DNA from: Ruminiclostridium papyrosolvens DSM 2782
GTDB lineage: Bacteria > Bacillota > Clostridia > Acetivibrionales > DSM-1351
Assembly: GCF_029318685.1 (NCBI RefSeq)
Contig: NZ_CP119677.1
Span: 1,714,001 to 1,778,000 of the forward strand
DNA: 64,000 bases
Reading direction: 5' to 3'
Shown: positions 35,110 through 45,129 of the stretch, piece by piece
Position numbering within the stretch: position 1 is the stretch's first letter
How the letters are laid out: each line of letters starts with the position of its first letter
Made by a program: the position numbers and the translations under genes
Notes under the pieces: model-generated
The model's database searches: none
What the model was told of the DNA's origin: nothing
What the model saw: only the letters and a program-made list of their open reading frames with translations

Positions 35110-38100
35110 ATGAAAAATACTGTAAAGAGATTATATGTTGTAAAGAAACATCCTTATGACGTTGAGGCACAGGGACTTTTGAAGGATTTGAGAGAAACAC
35201 TGGGAATAAAGGCATTGAATTCTTTAAAGATAGTAAACAGATATGATGTGGAAGGCATAAGCGATTCTGAATATCAACTGGCAAGAAACACCATATTCTC
35301 TGAGCCAACAGTTGATTTTGCATATGATGAGGAATATGAAATTCCTTCAAATTGCAGAGCTTTTGCAGTTGAATATCTTCCGGGACAATACGATCAAAGA
35401 GCTGACTCTGCTGCTCAATGTATACAACTTTTAACACAAGGAGACAGACCTGATATAAACACTGCCAGAGTAATTGTTTTGGAAGGCAGCATTAATGAGG
35501 AAGAACTTAATTCAATAAAAAAATACTATATAAATCCTGTTGAAAGCAGGGAAGCAAAGATGGCAAAGCCTGAAACACTTAAATCACAGGCCGAACAGCC
35601 TGAAGATGTTGCCACTCTTGACGGCTTTACATCTCTGGATGAAAAACAATTATCACAGCTTTTAAAAGAGATGGGCTTTGCAATGTCTTTTGACGACATA
35701 GTTTTCTGTCAGAGCTACTTTAAAAATACTGAGAAGCGTGATCCTTCAGTTACAGAAATGAGAATGATAGACACTTACTGGTCAGATCACTGCAGACATA
35801 CAACCTTTCTTACATGTATTGACAGTGTAACATTTGAAAAAGGCAGATTTACAGAAATCATTGAAGAAACCTATAAGGACTACATTGAAAAAAGAGAGGA
35901 TATCTACAAAGACCGTAACGACAAAGATATATGCCTGATGGATGTAGCACTTATGGCAATGAAGGCATTGAAAAAACAAGGAAAACTAGACGACCTTGAC
36001 CTCTCAGATGAAATAAATGCATGCAGTATTGTTGTTAATGCTGATGTAAACGGAAAAAATGAAGAGTGGCTTGTAATGTTTAAAAATGAGACACACAACC
36101 ATCCAACAGAAATAGAGCCTTTCGGTGGAGCTGCAACATGTCTGGGAGGCGCTATCAGAGACCCGTTGTCAGGACGAGTTTATGTATATCAGGCAATGAG
36201 GGTAACAGGAAGTGGCGACCCAAGAACCAAGCTTGAAGATACAATACAAGGCAAGCTGCCACAGAAGAAAATAACCACCGGAGCGGCTTCGGGATACAGC
36301 TCCTACGGAAATCAGATAGGCCTGGCTACCGGACAGGTAGCTGAAATATATGATGAGGGCTATGTTGCAAAAAGAATGGAAATCGGTGCCGTAATTGGTG
36401 CAGCACCAAGAAAAAACGTAGTAAGGATACAGCCGGAGGCAGGGGACAAGATAGTGCTACTGGGTGGAAGAACAGGCAGAGACGGTTGCGGAGGAGCAAC
36501 CGGTTCATCAAAGGCTCATACTGAGGAATCTCTCATGACCTGCGGTGCTGAAGTTCAGAAGGGTAATGCTCCTACAGAGAGAAAAATACAGCGTTTATTC
36601 AGAAATCCTGATGTAAGTACATTGATAAAAAGATGTAATGACTTTGGTGCAGGTGGTGTTTCCGTTGCAATTGGCGAGTTGGCAGACGGACTTGAAATAA
36701 ATCTTGACGCAGTACCAAAGAAATATGAAGGCTTGGACGGAACAGAACTGGCAATTTCAGAGTCCCAAGAGCGTATGGCAGTTGTCGTTGAAGCTTGCGA
36801 TGTAGAGAAATTCATAGCTCATGCAGCAGAAGAAAATCTGGAAGCAGTTGTTGTTGCAGAGGTAAAGGCAGAGCCAAGACTTAAAATGTCATGGAGAGGA
36901 AAGCAAATCGTTGATTTAAGCCGTGAATTCCTTAATTCAAATGGTGCAAAGCAGCGAATAGACATAGAGATTTCAGCACCAAAAGAGATAACATATTTTG
37001 ATGAATGTAATGAGATAGAGATAGACAATATAAAAGAATACTGGGTAAATAATCTGCAAAATCTTAACAGATGCAGCCAAAAAGGATTAATTGAACGATT
37101 TGACTCAACAATAGGTGCAAATACAGTACTTATGCCTTTCGGCGGAAAAACTCAGCTTACTCCTGCAGAAGGCATGGCTGCAAAGCTGCCGCTTATGGAA
37201 GGTGATACAACAACCGGAACACTTATGTCCTTTGGATACAACCCTGACATATCAAAATGGAGTCCTTTTCACGGAGCAGTATACGCTGTTGTAGAATCAA
37301 TAGCTAAAATTGTTGCTATGGGAGGAGATTACAGCAAAGCAAGGCTGACACTACAGGAGTATTTCGAAAAGCCTGGAAAAGATGCAAAGCGTTGGGGAAA
37401 ACCTCTTAGTGCTTTACTTGGTGCGTACTATGCACAGATGAGGCTGGGAACAGCGGCAATAGGCGGAAAGGACAGTATGTCGGGAAGCTTTATGGACATG
37501 GATGTTCCGCCGACCTTGGTTTCCTTTGCTGTAAACACAGTTAATGTTGAAAATGTAGTTTCAAACGAATTCAAGGCTGCGGGGAGCAAGGTTGTACTCC
37601 TAAAAGTAAAGCTTGACGATAATATGCTCCCTGATTTTGATGAGCTTGACAAAGTATACAGTCGTGTCAATAAGCTTGCAAAAGAAAAAGCTATACTCTC
37701 TGCAAGTTCTGTTCGCTCAGGCGGTATTGCAGAAATAGTCAGCAAAATGGCATTTGGAAATATGATAGGATTCAAGCTCGAAGGGATAGCGGATGTTTCA
37801 CTTCTGTTTAAACCTTTCTACGGTTCTTTACTCCTTGAAATACCTGAAAACATTGATTTGACAAAAGTTCTGGAAGGACTTAGATACACTGTAGTAGGTG
37901 TTACCACAGACAATTCGCAAATTAATATAAATGGAACTTCAATTGAACTCAGTGAGCTTGCGGCAAAATGGCAGGAGCCTTTAGAAAAGGTTTTCCATAC
38001 AAGGGTAATGGAAGAGAATAAAAATGTAGCTTCATACTGTTACGAAGCAAAAACAAAAGTAAAACCTTCTTTAAAGATTGCAAAACCAAGAGTATTCATT

Positions 38101-38880
38101 CCCGTATTTCCGGGAACAAACTGTGAATATGATACCAAAAAGGTATTTGAAAATGCCGGAGGAATTGTAGAGACACTGGTAATAAAGAACATGACCCATA
38201 ATGACATCGAAGAATCTATAAAGAGAATGGAAGCACTGATAGATAATTCTCAGATAATCATGATTCCCGGTGGTTTCAGTGCCGGCGACGAACCTGAAGG
38301 TTCAGGTAAGTTTATAGCTACAGCTTTCAGAAATCCTGTTGTCAGCGAAGCTGTTATGAAGCTTCTGAAAAACAGAGACGGATTGGTTTTGGGTATTTGC
38401 AACGGATTTCAGGCACTTGTCAAGTTGGGACTGCTTCCCTTCGGTGAAATAAGAGAAATTGACGAGGCATGTCCTACACTGACCTTTAATACAATAGGAC
38501 GTCATCAATCAAGCCTTGTTAAAACAAGAATAGCTTCAAACCTTTCACCGTGGCTTAACAACGTAAAGGTTGGTGATATTCATACAGTAGCAATATCTCA
38601 CGGTGAAGGACGCTTTACTGCAAGCAGTGACGTTCTGGCTGTACTGGAAGCAAACGGACAAATAGCAACACAGTATGTTGATTTAAACGGACAGCCAACT
38701 TATGATATAGCATACAATCCTAACGGTTCAATAAATGCCATAGAAGGTATTACAAGCCCCGACGGCAGAGTTTTGGGTAAGATGGGACATTCCGAAAGAA
38801 TAGGTACAAACCTGTATAAAAATGTGCCGGGTGAAAAGGACCAGAAAATTTTCCAAGCGGGAATTGAGTATTTTGGGTAA
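35110..38880 (+). CDS. purL: Phosphoribosylformylglycinamidine synthase, single-chain PurL
   Basis: 1256-residue enzyme of purine synthesis that converts FGAR to FGAM with ATP and glutamine. It is the large fused form: N-terminal PurS-like part, two AIRS-type synthetase halves (DTYWSDHCRHTTFL, ETHNHPTEIEPFGGAATCLG, GGKDSMSGSF) and a C-terminal class I glutaminase with the nucleophile in LGICNGFQALVKLG near residue 1097 and later His/Glu (HGEGRF). Bacillus species split this into PurS, PurQ and PurL, while the fused form occurs in many Clostridia and in Proteobacteria. No other pur genes are adjacent. Ribosome site AGGAGG before the ATG. Confidence 0.97.
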   Translation: MKNTVKRLYVVKKHPYDVEAQGLLKDLRETLGIKALNSLKIVNRYDVEGISDSEYQLARNTIFSEPTVDFAYDEEYEIPSNCRAFAVEYLPGQYDQRADSAAQCIQLLTQGDRPDINTARVIVLEGSINEEELNSIKKYYINPVESREAKMAKPETLKSQAEQPEDVATLDGFTSLDEKQLSQLLKEMGFAMSFDDIVFCQSYFKNTEKRDPSVTEMRMIDTYWSDHCRHTTFLTCIDSVTFEKGRFTEIIEETYKDYIEKREDIYKDRNDKDICLMDVALMAMKALKKQGKLDDLDLSDEINACSIVVNADVNGKNEEWLVMFKNETHNHPTEIEPFGGAATCLGGAIRDPLSGRVYVYQAMRVTGSGDPRTKLEDTIQGKLPQKKITTGAASGYSSYGNQIGLATGQVAEIYDEGYVAKRMEIGAVIGAAPRKNVVRIQPEAGDKIVLLGGRTGRDGCGGATGSSKAHTEESLMTCGAEVQKGNAPTERKIQRLFRNPDVSTLIKRCNDFGAGGVSVAIGELADGLEINLDAVPKKYEGLDGTELAISESQERMAVVVEACDVEKFIAHAAEENLEAVVVAEVKAEPRLKMSWRGKQIVDLSREFLNSNGAKQRIDIEISAPKEITYFDECNEIEIDNIKEYWVNNLQNLNRCSQKGLIERFDSTIGANTVLMPFGGKTQLTPAEGMAAKLPLMEGDTTTGTLMSFGYNPDISKWSPFHGAVYAVVESIAKIVAMGGDYSKARLTLQEYFEKPGKDAKRWGKPLSALLGAYYAQMRLGTAAIGGKDSMSGSFMDMDVPPTLVSFAVNTVNVENVVSNEFKAAGSKVVLLKVKLDDNMLPDFDELDKVYSRVNKLAKEKAILSASSVRSGGIAEIVSKMAFGNMIGFKLEGIADVSLLFKPFYGSLLLEIPENIDLTKVLEGLRYTVVGVTTDNSQININGTSIELSELAAKWQEPLEKVFHTRVMEENKNVASYCYEAKTKVKPSLKIAKPRVFIPVFPGTNCEYDTKKVFENAGGIVETLVIKNMTHNDIEESIKRMEALIDNSQIIMIPGGFSAGDEPEGSGKFIATAFRNPVVSEAVMKLLKNRDGLVLGICNGFQALVKLGLLPFGEIREIDEACPTLTFNTIGRHQSSLVKTRIASNLSPWLNNVKVGDIHTVAISHGEGRFTASSDVLAVLEANGQIATQYVDLNGQPTYDIAYNPNGSINAIEGITSPDGRVLGKMGHSERIGTNLYKNVPGEKDQKIFQAGIEYFG

Positions 38881-38994
38881 TTCCAGGTAATTGTTGAATA
38901 AACATAGCAGGTACAAATAATGGCAAAATTGGTGACAGCCCAAAGAAAACATGTTATCATGAAAAAAAGCAGTTATATTCGGAGGTGGCTATTT

Positions 38995-39795
38995 ATGAAG
39001 ATTTCGTTTTCTACATTGGGCTGTCCGGGATGGAGTTGGGAGGATATGCTTTCAACTGCAAAGGACATCGGATTTGACGGTATTGAAATCAGGGGTATCG
39101 GCAATGAACTTTATGTACCTAAAGTAAAACATTTTTCAAACGATAATATAGAACTTACAAAGAAGAAATTGACCAAAATAGGTCTTGAAATACCTTGTTT
39201 GACTTCGGCATGTTTTTTATTTGACAAGGCAAATATAGATAAACATATAAAAGAAGGCATTGAGTATATTGAGTTGGCTCAAAAGCTTGGTGTACCTTAC
39301 GTAAGAGTTTTAGGTGATGCTCAGCCGCAATCCTCTGAAATAGATATTGATTTTGTTGCTGAAAATCTTAAAAAGCTTGCTACTGAGGCAAAGGGAAAAG
39401 GTGTCAAATTATTAATTGAAACCAACGGAGTATTTGCCGATTCAAAAGTTATGAAAGCATTGCTTGATACAGTCAACTCTGACAGTGTTGGAGTGCTTTG
39501 GGATGTACATCACCCGGTGAGATTCTTTAATGAATCGTTGGAATACACATACAGTAATTTGAAGGAATACATATGTTTTGTACACATCAAGGATTCAACC
39601 GTTGTTGATGGTACCATTAAGTACAAAATGACAGGTTACGGTGATATTCCGGTGAAAGCAGCTGTTGAACTACTCAAAGAAAACGACTATAAGGGATATG
39701 TCTCCCTTGAATGGGTAAAAAGATGGTGCCTTGACTTGGAGGAACCGGGAATCGTTTTTGCTCACTTTGCAGGGTATATGAAAAGTATAATATGA
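38995..39795 (+). CDS. Sugar phosphate isomerase/epimerase family protein (TIM barrel)
   Basis: 266-residue protein of the AP endonuclease 2-like xylose isomerase family. The N-terminal STLGCPGWSWEDMLSTAKDI, the metal-site Glu and His in LLIETNG, LWDVHHPVRFFNES and CFVHIKDS, and the late SLEWVKRW pattern are typical. Substrate unknown; relatives act on keto sugars, inosose or hydroxypyruvate. I choose ATG 38995 with GGAGGTGG 6 bases upstream, rather than the upstream ATG at 38920. It follows purL by about 115 bp and ends before the terminator that the intron has targeted. Confidence 0.88.
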   Translation: MKISFSTLGCPGWSWEDMLSTAKDIGFDGIEIRGIGNELYVPKVKHFSNDNIELTKKKLTKIGLEIPCLTSACFLFDKANIDKHIKEGIEYIELAQKLGVPYVRVLGDAQPQSSEIDIDFVAENLKKLATEAKGKGVKLLIETNGVFADSKVMKALLDTVNSDSVGVLWDVHHPVRFFNESLEYTYSNLKEYICFVHIKDSTVVDGTIKYKMTGYGDIPVKAAVELLKENDYKGYVSLEWVKRWCLDLEEPGIVFAHFAGYMKSII

Positions 39796-39808
39796 TATTT
39801 AGTAAATC

Positions 39809-39845
39809 AGGGGCTGTTGCATTTTTATGTAATAGCCCCTTTTAT
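39809..39845 (+). terminator. Terminator hairpin that is the target of the group IIC intron
   Basis: A 14-bp stem (39809-39822 with 39827-39840, two G-U pairs, loop TTTT) is followed by TTTAT. The intron starts at the next base, 39846, so most of the U-tract is interrupted. Confidence 0.88.
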
Positions 39846-41749
39846 GTGCGCCCAGTATGGGCGCAATCTAACGGGTGAAAGTCCCGAGTGCGGGCTAGTA
39901 GTGCCAAGCACATAGCCAAGAGCAAGGGTGTCCTTGGTGACGAGGAATCTGAAGAAAGCTGGAGGCAAACTTCTGGTCTGACGAACAGAAATCACATCAG
40001 GCATATTTAGGTCGGGTAAGGCTGCATAACAAGCCGAAGCCCAATAACTACTCGGAGCCTATGGTGTATATGTGGCAGGTAGATGGAAGGAAAGATTGCG
40101 CTCTTACCTGGGGAGGTCTCACGGACATGCAGAAACATAAAGTATGAAGCATGATTGAAATAAGATTTATCGTGAGAAGTCAGCCGAGGTCGTAGTACCA
40201 GATGAAGTCGACGCCATTTGGGAAGGACTGAACTTTAGGAGGTGAAAGTAAATGAATGTTACCAGAAGTGAATATAAGGACAGACAACCACAAAATAAGG
40301 GCTATCTGCAAAAGGTATCTGCGGAACAGAAAGAGTATGCAGAAGCGTCCGCTCACAAGAGGATAACTGAAAACAACATCACCAATACATACCTGTCGAC
40401 AGATGATTTATTGAAAAAGATATTGGGCAAAGACAATTTAAATGCGGCATTCAAGAAAGTAAAATCCAATAAAGGTGCTGGAGGAATTGATGAAATGGAG
40501 GTAGATGAACTTCTGCCGTATCTCAGAGAAAACCGAGAGCAGCTAATTCAAACAATCAGGGATGGCAAATACCATCCTAATCCGGTAAGAAGGGTAGAAA
40601 TACCAAAAGAAGAGAAAGGAAAAGTGAGAAAGTTGGGTATACCCACTGTTGTTGACCGAGTAATCCAACAGGCAATTTCGCAAATACTTTCACCGATATT
40701 TGAAACACAGTTTTCAGAGTACAGCTATGGCTTTAGACCGAAAAGGAGTGCGCATGATGCAATAAACCAATGCCAGAGGAATGTGAACGAGGGGTACAAA
40801 TATGTCGTAGATATGGACTTGGAGAAATTCTTTGACACAGTGAGCCAAAGCAAGCTGATAGAAGTACTATCAAGAACCATAAAAGATGGCAGAGTAATAT
40901 CACTTATTCATAAATATCTGAGGGCAGGAGTTGTTGTAAGGCATAAATTTGAGGAAACAGAAGTCGGCGTACCTCAAGGAGGACCACTAAGTCCGCTGCT
41001 CAGTAACATAATGCTGAATGAACTGGATAAGGAACTGACCGCGAGAGGACATAAATTTGTCCGCTATGCAGATGATAGTATGATATTCTGCAAAAGCAGG
41101 AAAAGCGCAGAAAGAACCCTGAATAACATCATACCGTTTATCGAAGGAAAACTTTTTCTGAAAGTAAACAGAGATAAGACAACGGTTGCACGCTACAAAG
41201 AGGTGAAATTTTTAGGATTTGCTTTTTATTGGAGCAAAGGGGAATACAGAGTCAGAATACACCCAAAATCAATCAGCAAGATGAAGCACAAAATAAGAGG
41301 ACTCACAAGTCGCTCAAACGGCTGGGGAAATGAACTCAGGGCGAATAAACTAAAACAGTATATTCAAGGCTGGATAAATTATTTCAGAAAAGCCGATATG
41401 AAAGGCTTGATGAATCAGACAGATGAGTGGATGAGAAGAAGGATAAGGATGGTATACTGGAAACAGTGGAAGAAAATCAAGACAAGAATTAAAATGCTCA
41501 TGCACTTCGGAATTGAAAAGCAGAAAGCATATGAGTTTGCGAATACAAGAAAAGGCTACTGGAGGATTTCCTGTAGCCCTATACTTAGCCGAACTCTTAA
41601 TAATGATACTCTAAAGAAATTAGGGTACATCTTCTTTTCGGATTACTATAAACAAGTACGTGTAAACTAGAGAACCGCCGTATACCGAACGGTACGTACG
41701 GTGGTGTGGAAGGTCGGTAGCTGAAATAATCAGCTACCTCCTATCCGAT
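39846..41749 (+). mobile_element. Group IIC intron, apparently complete
   Basis: The 5' end GTGCGCCCAGTATGGGCGC and the following domain I bases (AAGGGTGTCC, GAATCTGAAG, GGTCTGACGAACA) closely resemble Bacillus halodurans/Oceanobacillus group IIC introns. Domain V lies at about 41672-41708 and shows the class C catalytic CGC triad (ACCGCCGTA ... TACGGTGGT). Domain VI is a hairpin at 41712-41745 (GGTAGCTG with CAGCTACC). The 3' end is CCGAT at 41749. The intron contains a full reverse transcriptase gene in domain IV. It sits immediately after a terminator stem plus TTTAT, exactly the target rule of this class. Boundaries are read from motifs, uncertain by 1-2 bases. Confidence 0.92.
40252..41670 (+). 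CDS. ltrA: Group II intron reverse transcriptase/maturase (class C)
   Basis: 472-residue intron-encoded protein that helps the intron fold, splice and copy itself into DNA. RT blocks are in order: VKSNKGAGGIDEM, PNPVRRVEIPK and RKLGIPTVVDRVIQQAI, the YGFRPKRSAHDAI block, VDMDLEKFFDTV, GVPQGGPLSPLLSNIMLN, and the active site FVRYADDSMIF. Domain X (maturase) follows, with GWINYFRKADMKG and RRRIRMVYWKQWKK. There is no HNH endonuclease domain, as expected for class C. The frame is intact with a strong ribosome site (AGGAGGTGAAAG), so the element may be active. Confidence 0.96.
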   Translation: MNVTRSEYKDRQPQNKGYLQKVSAEQKEYAEASAHKRITENNITNTYLSTDDLLKKILGKDNLNAAFKKVKSNKGAGGIDEMEVDELLPYLRENREQLIQTIRDGKYHPNPVRRVEIPKEEKGKVRKLGIPTVVDRVIQQAISQILSPIFETQFSEYSYGFRPKRSAHDAINQCQRNVNEGYKYVVDMDLEKFFDTVSQSKLIEVLSRTIKDGRVISLIHKYLRAGVVVRHKFEETEVGVPQGGPLSPLLSNIMLNELDKELTARGHKFVRYADDSMIFCKSRKSAERTLNNIIPFIEGKLFLKVNRDKTTVARYKEVKFLGFAFYWSKGEYRVRIHPKSISKMKHKIRGLTSRSNGWGNELRANKLKQYIQGWINYFRKADMKGLMNQTDEWMRRRIRMVYWKQWKKIKTRIKMLMHFGIEKQKAYEFANTRKGYWRISCSPILSRTLNNDTLKKLGYIFFSDYYKQVRVN

Positions 41750-41831
41750 AATGCAAGACAGGAAATAATTGTTAAAACATAATATAATATGTTATTATTC
41801 TTGCAACACTATGACTTGCAGGAGTGATATC

Positions 41832-42632
41832 ATGAAAAAAATACACTTGTGTCTGGTAATGGCTGCTTTTATTATATTAAGCAGCTGCGGCAGTGAAAAC
41901 ACCGTGTTTCCTAAACACAGTACATATGGCTATAGAAACGGCTCCATAAAAGTAAGTAAGTCAATAAAGACACTTAATATCAACATAGATTCAGGAAATC
42001 TGCAAATATATTGTTGGGATAATGATGAAATCAAATATGAAGCAAAACATGTTGTCAGGGGAAATAAGTCCGATGAAGCTCTCCGGAAACTTTTGAAGAA
42101 CTATTCCATCAAATCAGGTCAAAAGGAAAAAACAACATATATTACAGTCTCTTACGCCGATAAAATTAAGAAACCTCAGGATTTTTATACTGAAATAAAG
42201 CTAACCCTTCCTCGGACTATTAAAAATCTATCTATAAAAAACGGAGTAGGCTCTATATTAGTTGAAGATAAATTTGAGGGAAACATAACCGGGGACGTTG
42301 ATTCAGTTAACACTGAAATTAAAGCAATGAACGGAAAACTCATATGGAAATGTGATACAGGAAACTTTCGGCTTGGTTCAGGAAAGCTTTTGAGAGATTC
42401 CACAGTAAATATAACTGCCGGAAATATATCATCAAAAGCAGAGTGTGAGGATAATTCACAGTTTGTATTTAAAACAGGTGCAGGCAATGTGGAATTAAGT
42501 TTTCCAAAAGAGTCAGAGATTACTGTAGACAGTTATGGCACACTACAAAATAATCAGTTTACAGGGATTACAGGTAATATACAAGTTAAGGCAGCTACTA
42601 ATATGGGTAAAATAGCCATAAATGGATACTAA
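41832..42632 (+). CDS. Putative lipoprotein with DUF4097-like beta repeats
   Basis: 266-residue secreted protein. The signal peptide ends in a lipobox (AAFIILSSCG), so it is probably lipid-anchored by Lgt (gene at 2150). The rest is a run of short beta strands with repeated motifs such as SIKVSKSIKTLNINIDSGNL, LSIKNGVGSILVED and TGNFRLGSGKL. This resembles DUF4097 (putative adhesin, beta-helix) proteins. The ATG at 41832 with GGAGTGAT upstream is preferred over an in-frame ATG at 41769. Its upstream region was changed by the intron insertion. Function unknown; it is not part of the Tad operon, which has its own promoter. Confidence 0.72.
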   Translation: MKKIHLCLVMAAFIILSSCGSENTVFPKHSTYGYRNGSIKVSKSIKTLNINIDSGNLQIYCWDNDEIKYEAKHVVRGNKSDEALRKLLKNYSIKSGQKEKTTYITVSYADKIKKPQDFYTEIKLTLPRTIKNLSIKNGVGSILVEDKFEGNITGDVDSVNTEIKAMNGKLIWKCDTGNFRLGSGKLLRDSTVNITAGNISSKAECEDNSQFVFKTGAGNVELSFPKESEITVDSYGTLQNNQFTGITGNIQVKAATNMGKIAINGY

Positions 42633-42662
42633 TATAAATATGAAAAAGTACAAATAAAATTC

Positions 42663-42690
42663 TTGACAAACATAAAATATGTAATATAAT
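42663..42690 (+). promoter_or_regulatory. Strong sigma-A promoter of the Tad pilus locus
   Basis: Perfect TTGACA (42663-42668) and perfect TATAAT (42685-42690), spacer 16 bp. Transcription would start near 42697, about 70 bp before the first tad gene. Confidence 0.82.
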
Positions 42691-42767
42691 GGTTGTATTA
42701 GTAAATTCTTATTGCGTTTTGTCTTATATTTTCTTTTCAAAAATTTAAAATCTATTGGAGACATATC

Positions 42768-43886
42768 ATGGCACTCATAAAACTCTTAATTATTGATGAG
42801 GACAATGAGTATTTGATCACCTTATGTAACTTTCTTACTCATAGTTACTCAGAAACTTTTGCGGTATCATATTGCAAAAATCTCAATGAAATTAATAATA
42901 GTATAAAAAAGATTGCCCCCAATGTAATACTAGCATCAGAGAAATACTACAGTGAAATACAAAAATATACTAATATTGATTTAGTTCTGTTGACATCTAT
43001 AAAAAATTCAGAAACAACAATTGAGAAAAATTACATATACAAATACAAAGATGTCAATCAGATTGCGGCTGAAATAGTAAACATACATACCGCAACAGGG
43101 AATAAAATAAATAATACAGGAGGGAAGAATACTAAAGTAATTTCTGTATTTTCAGCTGCCGGAAATGTTGGTAAAACCTCATTGGCATTGGCAGTTAGCA
43201 GTATATGTTCATTCACCGGACTGTCAGTCTTTTACCTTAATCTTGAGCAATTCCAATCAACCGGTGTCTTTTTTAACGAAAACACCCAATATTCTTTTTC
43301 TGATATTATTTATTTTGCCAAGGAAAAAGATAAAAATCTTGTGGCAAAAATCCCTTCTATCTGTTCCAGAGAAATTGATTCCGGCGTTCATTATTTTAGT
43401 CAGGCAAACAACGTTTTTGACATAAAAGAAATGTTACCCGAGGATATTGACTTTATAGTTTCTGCCATTGAAAACTGTGGAAACTATGACCTTGTGGTAA
43501 TAGATATGGATTCGCAGCTTAACGAAAATACAATGAAGGTTTTTGAAAAGTCTGATGAAATTCTGTACCTTTTAACTAAGGAAGAAAGTTGTTTACATAA
43601 AACCAAACTGTTTATTGACAGCATAGATATATTTGCAAAAAGCTTTCAAAATAAAGTTTTCGTGAACACAAAAATAAAATACATTGCAAACAAAGTATCT
43701 CCACAGGCTCCACTGTCTGATAAAATCTGTTTTGAACAGAAGTTCTTGTCTCAAATCTTTTACGATTCTGACTTCCCGTCTTTAAGTAACCTGTCCAAAT
43801 TCAACGGAGGTTCTGAAATAATACTTAATTCTTTCGGAGATATTGCAGGAAGATATTTAAAACAAAACGAGGAGGGGATGGTGTGA
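42768..43886 (+). CDS. tadZ: TadZ/CpaE-like protein (pseudo-receiver plus MinD-type ATPase)
   Basis: 372 residues. The N-terminal about 110 look like a response-regulator receiver fold (LIIDEDNEYLITLCNFL). The C-terminal part is a ParA/MinD ATPase with a deviant Walker A (VFSAAGNVGKTSLALA), then YDLVVIDMDSQL as Walker B. This matches TadZ/CpaE, which places the pilus machine in the cell. The loop has Ala-Ala-Gly-Asn in place of the usual Lys-Gly-Gly, so the signature Lys near its start is missing and ATP use may be altered. First gene of the Tad locus; it overlaps tadA by 4 bases (ATPase genes translationally coupled). Confidence 0.85.
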   Translation: MALIKLLIIDEDNEYLITLCNFLTHSYSETFAVSYCKNLNEINNSIKKIAPNVILASEKYYSEIQKYTNIDLVLLTSIKNSETTIEKNYIYKYKDVNQIAAEIVNIHTATGNKINNTGGKNTKVISVFSAAGNVGKTSLALAVSSICSFTGLSVFYLNLEQFQSTGVFFNENTQYSFSDIIYFAKEKDKNLVAKIPSICSREIDSGVHYFSQANNVFDIKEMLPEDIDFIVSAIENCGNYDLVVIDMDSQLNENTMKVFEKSDEILYLLTKEESCLHKTKLFIDSIDIFAKSFQNKVFVNTKIKYIANKVSPQAPLSDKICFEQKFLSQIFYDSDFPSLSNLSKFNGGSEIILNSFGDIAGRYLKQNEEGMV

Positions 43887-45118
43887 ATCAGGAACTCATA
43901 AATGAAATAAAAGCCTCAATCAATGAAAAAATTGATTTAAAGAGGAATTTCTCTGACCACGAGATTAATGATTTAGTAGTTCGTACTGTATTGGATAAAT
44001 CAAAAGAAGTATTTCTGAATACGTCTGATAAAAAGCAAATAATTGAAACTGTTTTTAATTCCCTTCGCAGACTAGATATATTACAGCCCATACTTGACGA
44101 TAATCAGGTAACAGAAATAATGATTAACGGCCCTGAAAATATTTTTGTTGAAAAGAAAGGAAAAATAAGCCACCTTGAAATATCCTTTGAATCTCAACAA
44201 AAGCTGGAAGATATTATACAGATAATGGTGACGGCGGTTAACAGAACAGTGAATGAATCCAATCCTATTGTTGATGCCAGATTAAAGGATGGGTCAAGGC
44301 TTAACGTAGTACTTCCTCCTATTGCATTGAATGGTCCTATTGTAACTATAAGAAAATTCCCGGGCAAACCCATTGATATGGAAAGCCTTATTGAATTACA
44401 ATCCTTAACAATTGAGGCAGCAGAAGCGCTAAAAATGCTGGTAAGAGCAAAATATAACATCTTTGTGGCAGGTAGTACCGGTTCGGGAAAAACAACTTAT
44501 CTCAATGCCCTTTCAAACTTCATACCAACAGATGAAAGAATAATAACCATAGAAGACTCTGCCGAACTTCAAATAGCAAATATATCAAACCTTGTAAGCC
44601 TTGAAACCAGAAATGCAAATGTAGAGGGAAGAGGAGAAATCACTATTAGAAAGCTTATAAAAACAGCCTTAAGAATGAGGCCAAATCGCATAATCGTGGG
44701 GGAAGTAAGGGGTGAAGAGGCAATAGATATGTTGTCTGCAATGAATACAGGGCATGACGGTTCCCTTAGTACAGGACATGCAAACTCAACTCAAGATATG
44801 TTCTCACGACTGGAAACAATGATTCTGAGTGCCGCAAATTTACCTCTTGAAGCTGTGAGAAAACAGATAGCTTCGGCTATTGATATTATTATATTTCTTT
44901 CCAGGCTCAGGGACGGGTCCAGACGTACAATAGACATTTCAGAAGTATTGGGAATTGAAAATGGATTAATAAAACTTAACCCGCTTTTTATATTTGAAGA
45001 AGATATTCAAACAAATCACAAAGCTAATAATACTGTATCAGGAAGCTTGAAACGAACAATGAATCCATTAATTAATAAACAGAAAATGATAAATTCGGGG
45101 ATTTATGATGATTTTTAG
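43883..45118 (+). CDS. tadA: Tad pilus assembly ATPase TadA/CpaF
   Basis: 411-residue secretion ATPase of the CpaF/VirB11 group, the motor for extension (and in this family retraction) of Tad pili. Walker A VAGSTGSGKTTYLNAL, Walker B-type RMRPNRIIVGEVRGEEAIDM and the His box STGHANSTQDM are all intact. The N-terminal domain (DNQVTEIMINGPENIFVEKKG) is typical of the family. The last about 40 residues are hydrophilic. It begins with GTG overlapping the end of tadZ, with a GGAGGGG ribosome site. Confidence 0.95.
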   Translation: MNQELINEIKASINEKIDLKRNFSDHEINDLVVRTVLDKSKEVFLNTSDKKQIIETVFNSLRRLDILQPILDDNQVTEIMINGPENIFVEKKGKISHLEISFESQQKLEDIIQIMVTAVNRTVNESNPIVDARLKDGSRLNVVLPPIALNGPIVTIRKFPGKPIDMESLIELQSLTIEAAEALKMLVRAKYNIFVAGSTGSGKTTYLNALSNFIPTDERIITIEDSAELQIANISNLVSLETRNANVEGRGEITIRKLIKTALRMRPNRIIVGEVRGEEAIDMLSAMNTGHDGSLSTGHANSTQDMFSRLETMILSAANLPLEAVRKQIASAIDIIIFLSRLRDGSRRTIDISEVLGIENGLIKLNPLFIFEEDIQTNHKANNTVSGSLKRTMNPLINKQKMINSGIYDDF

Positions 45119-45129
45119 GAGGATTATAA

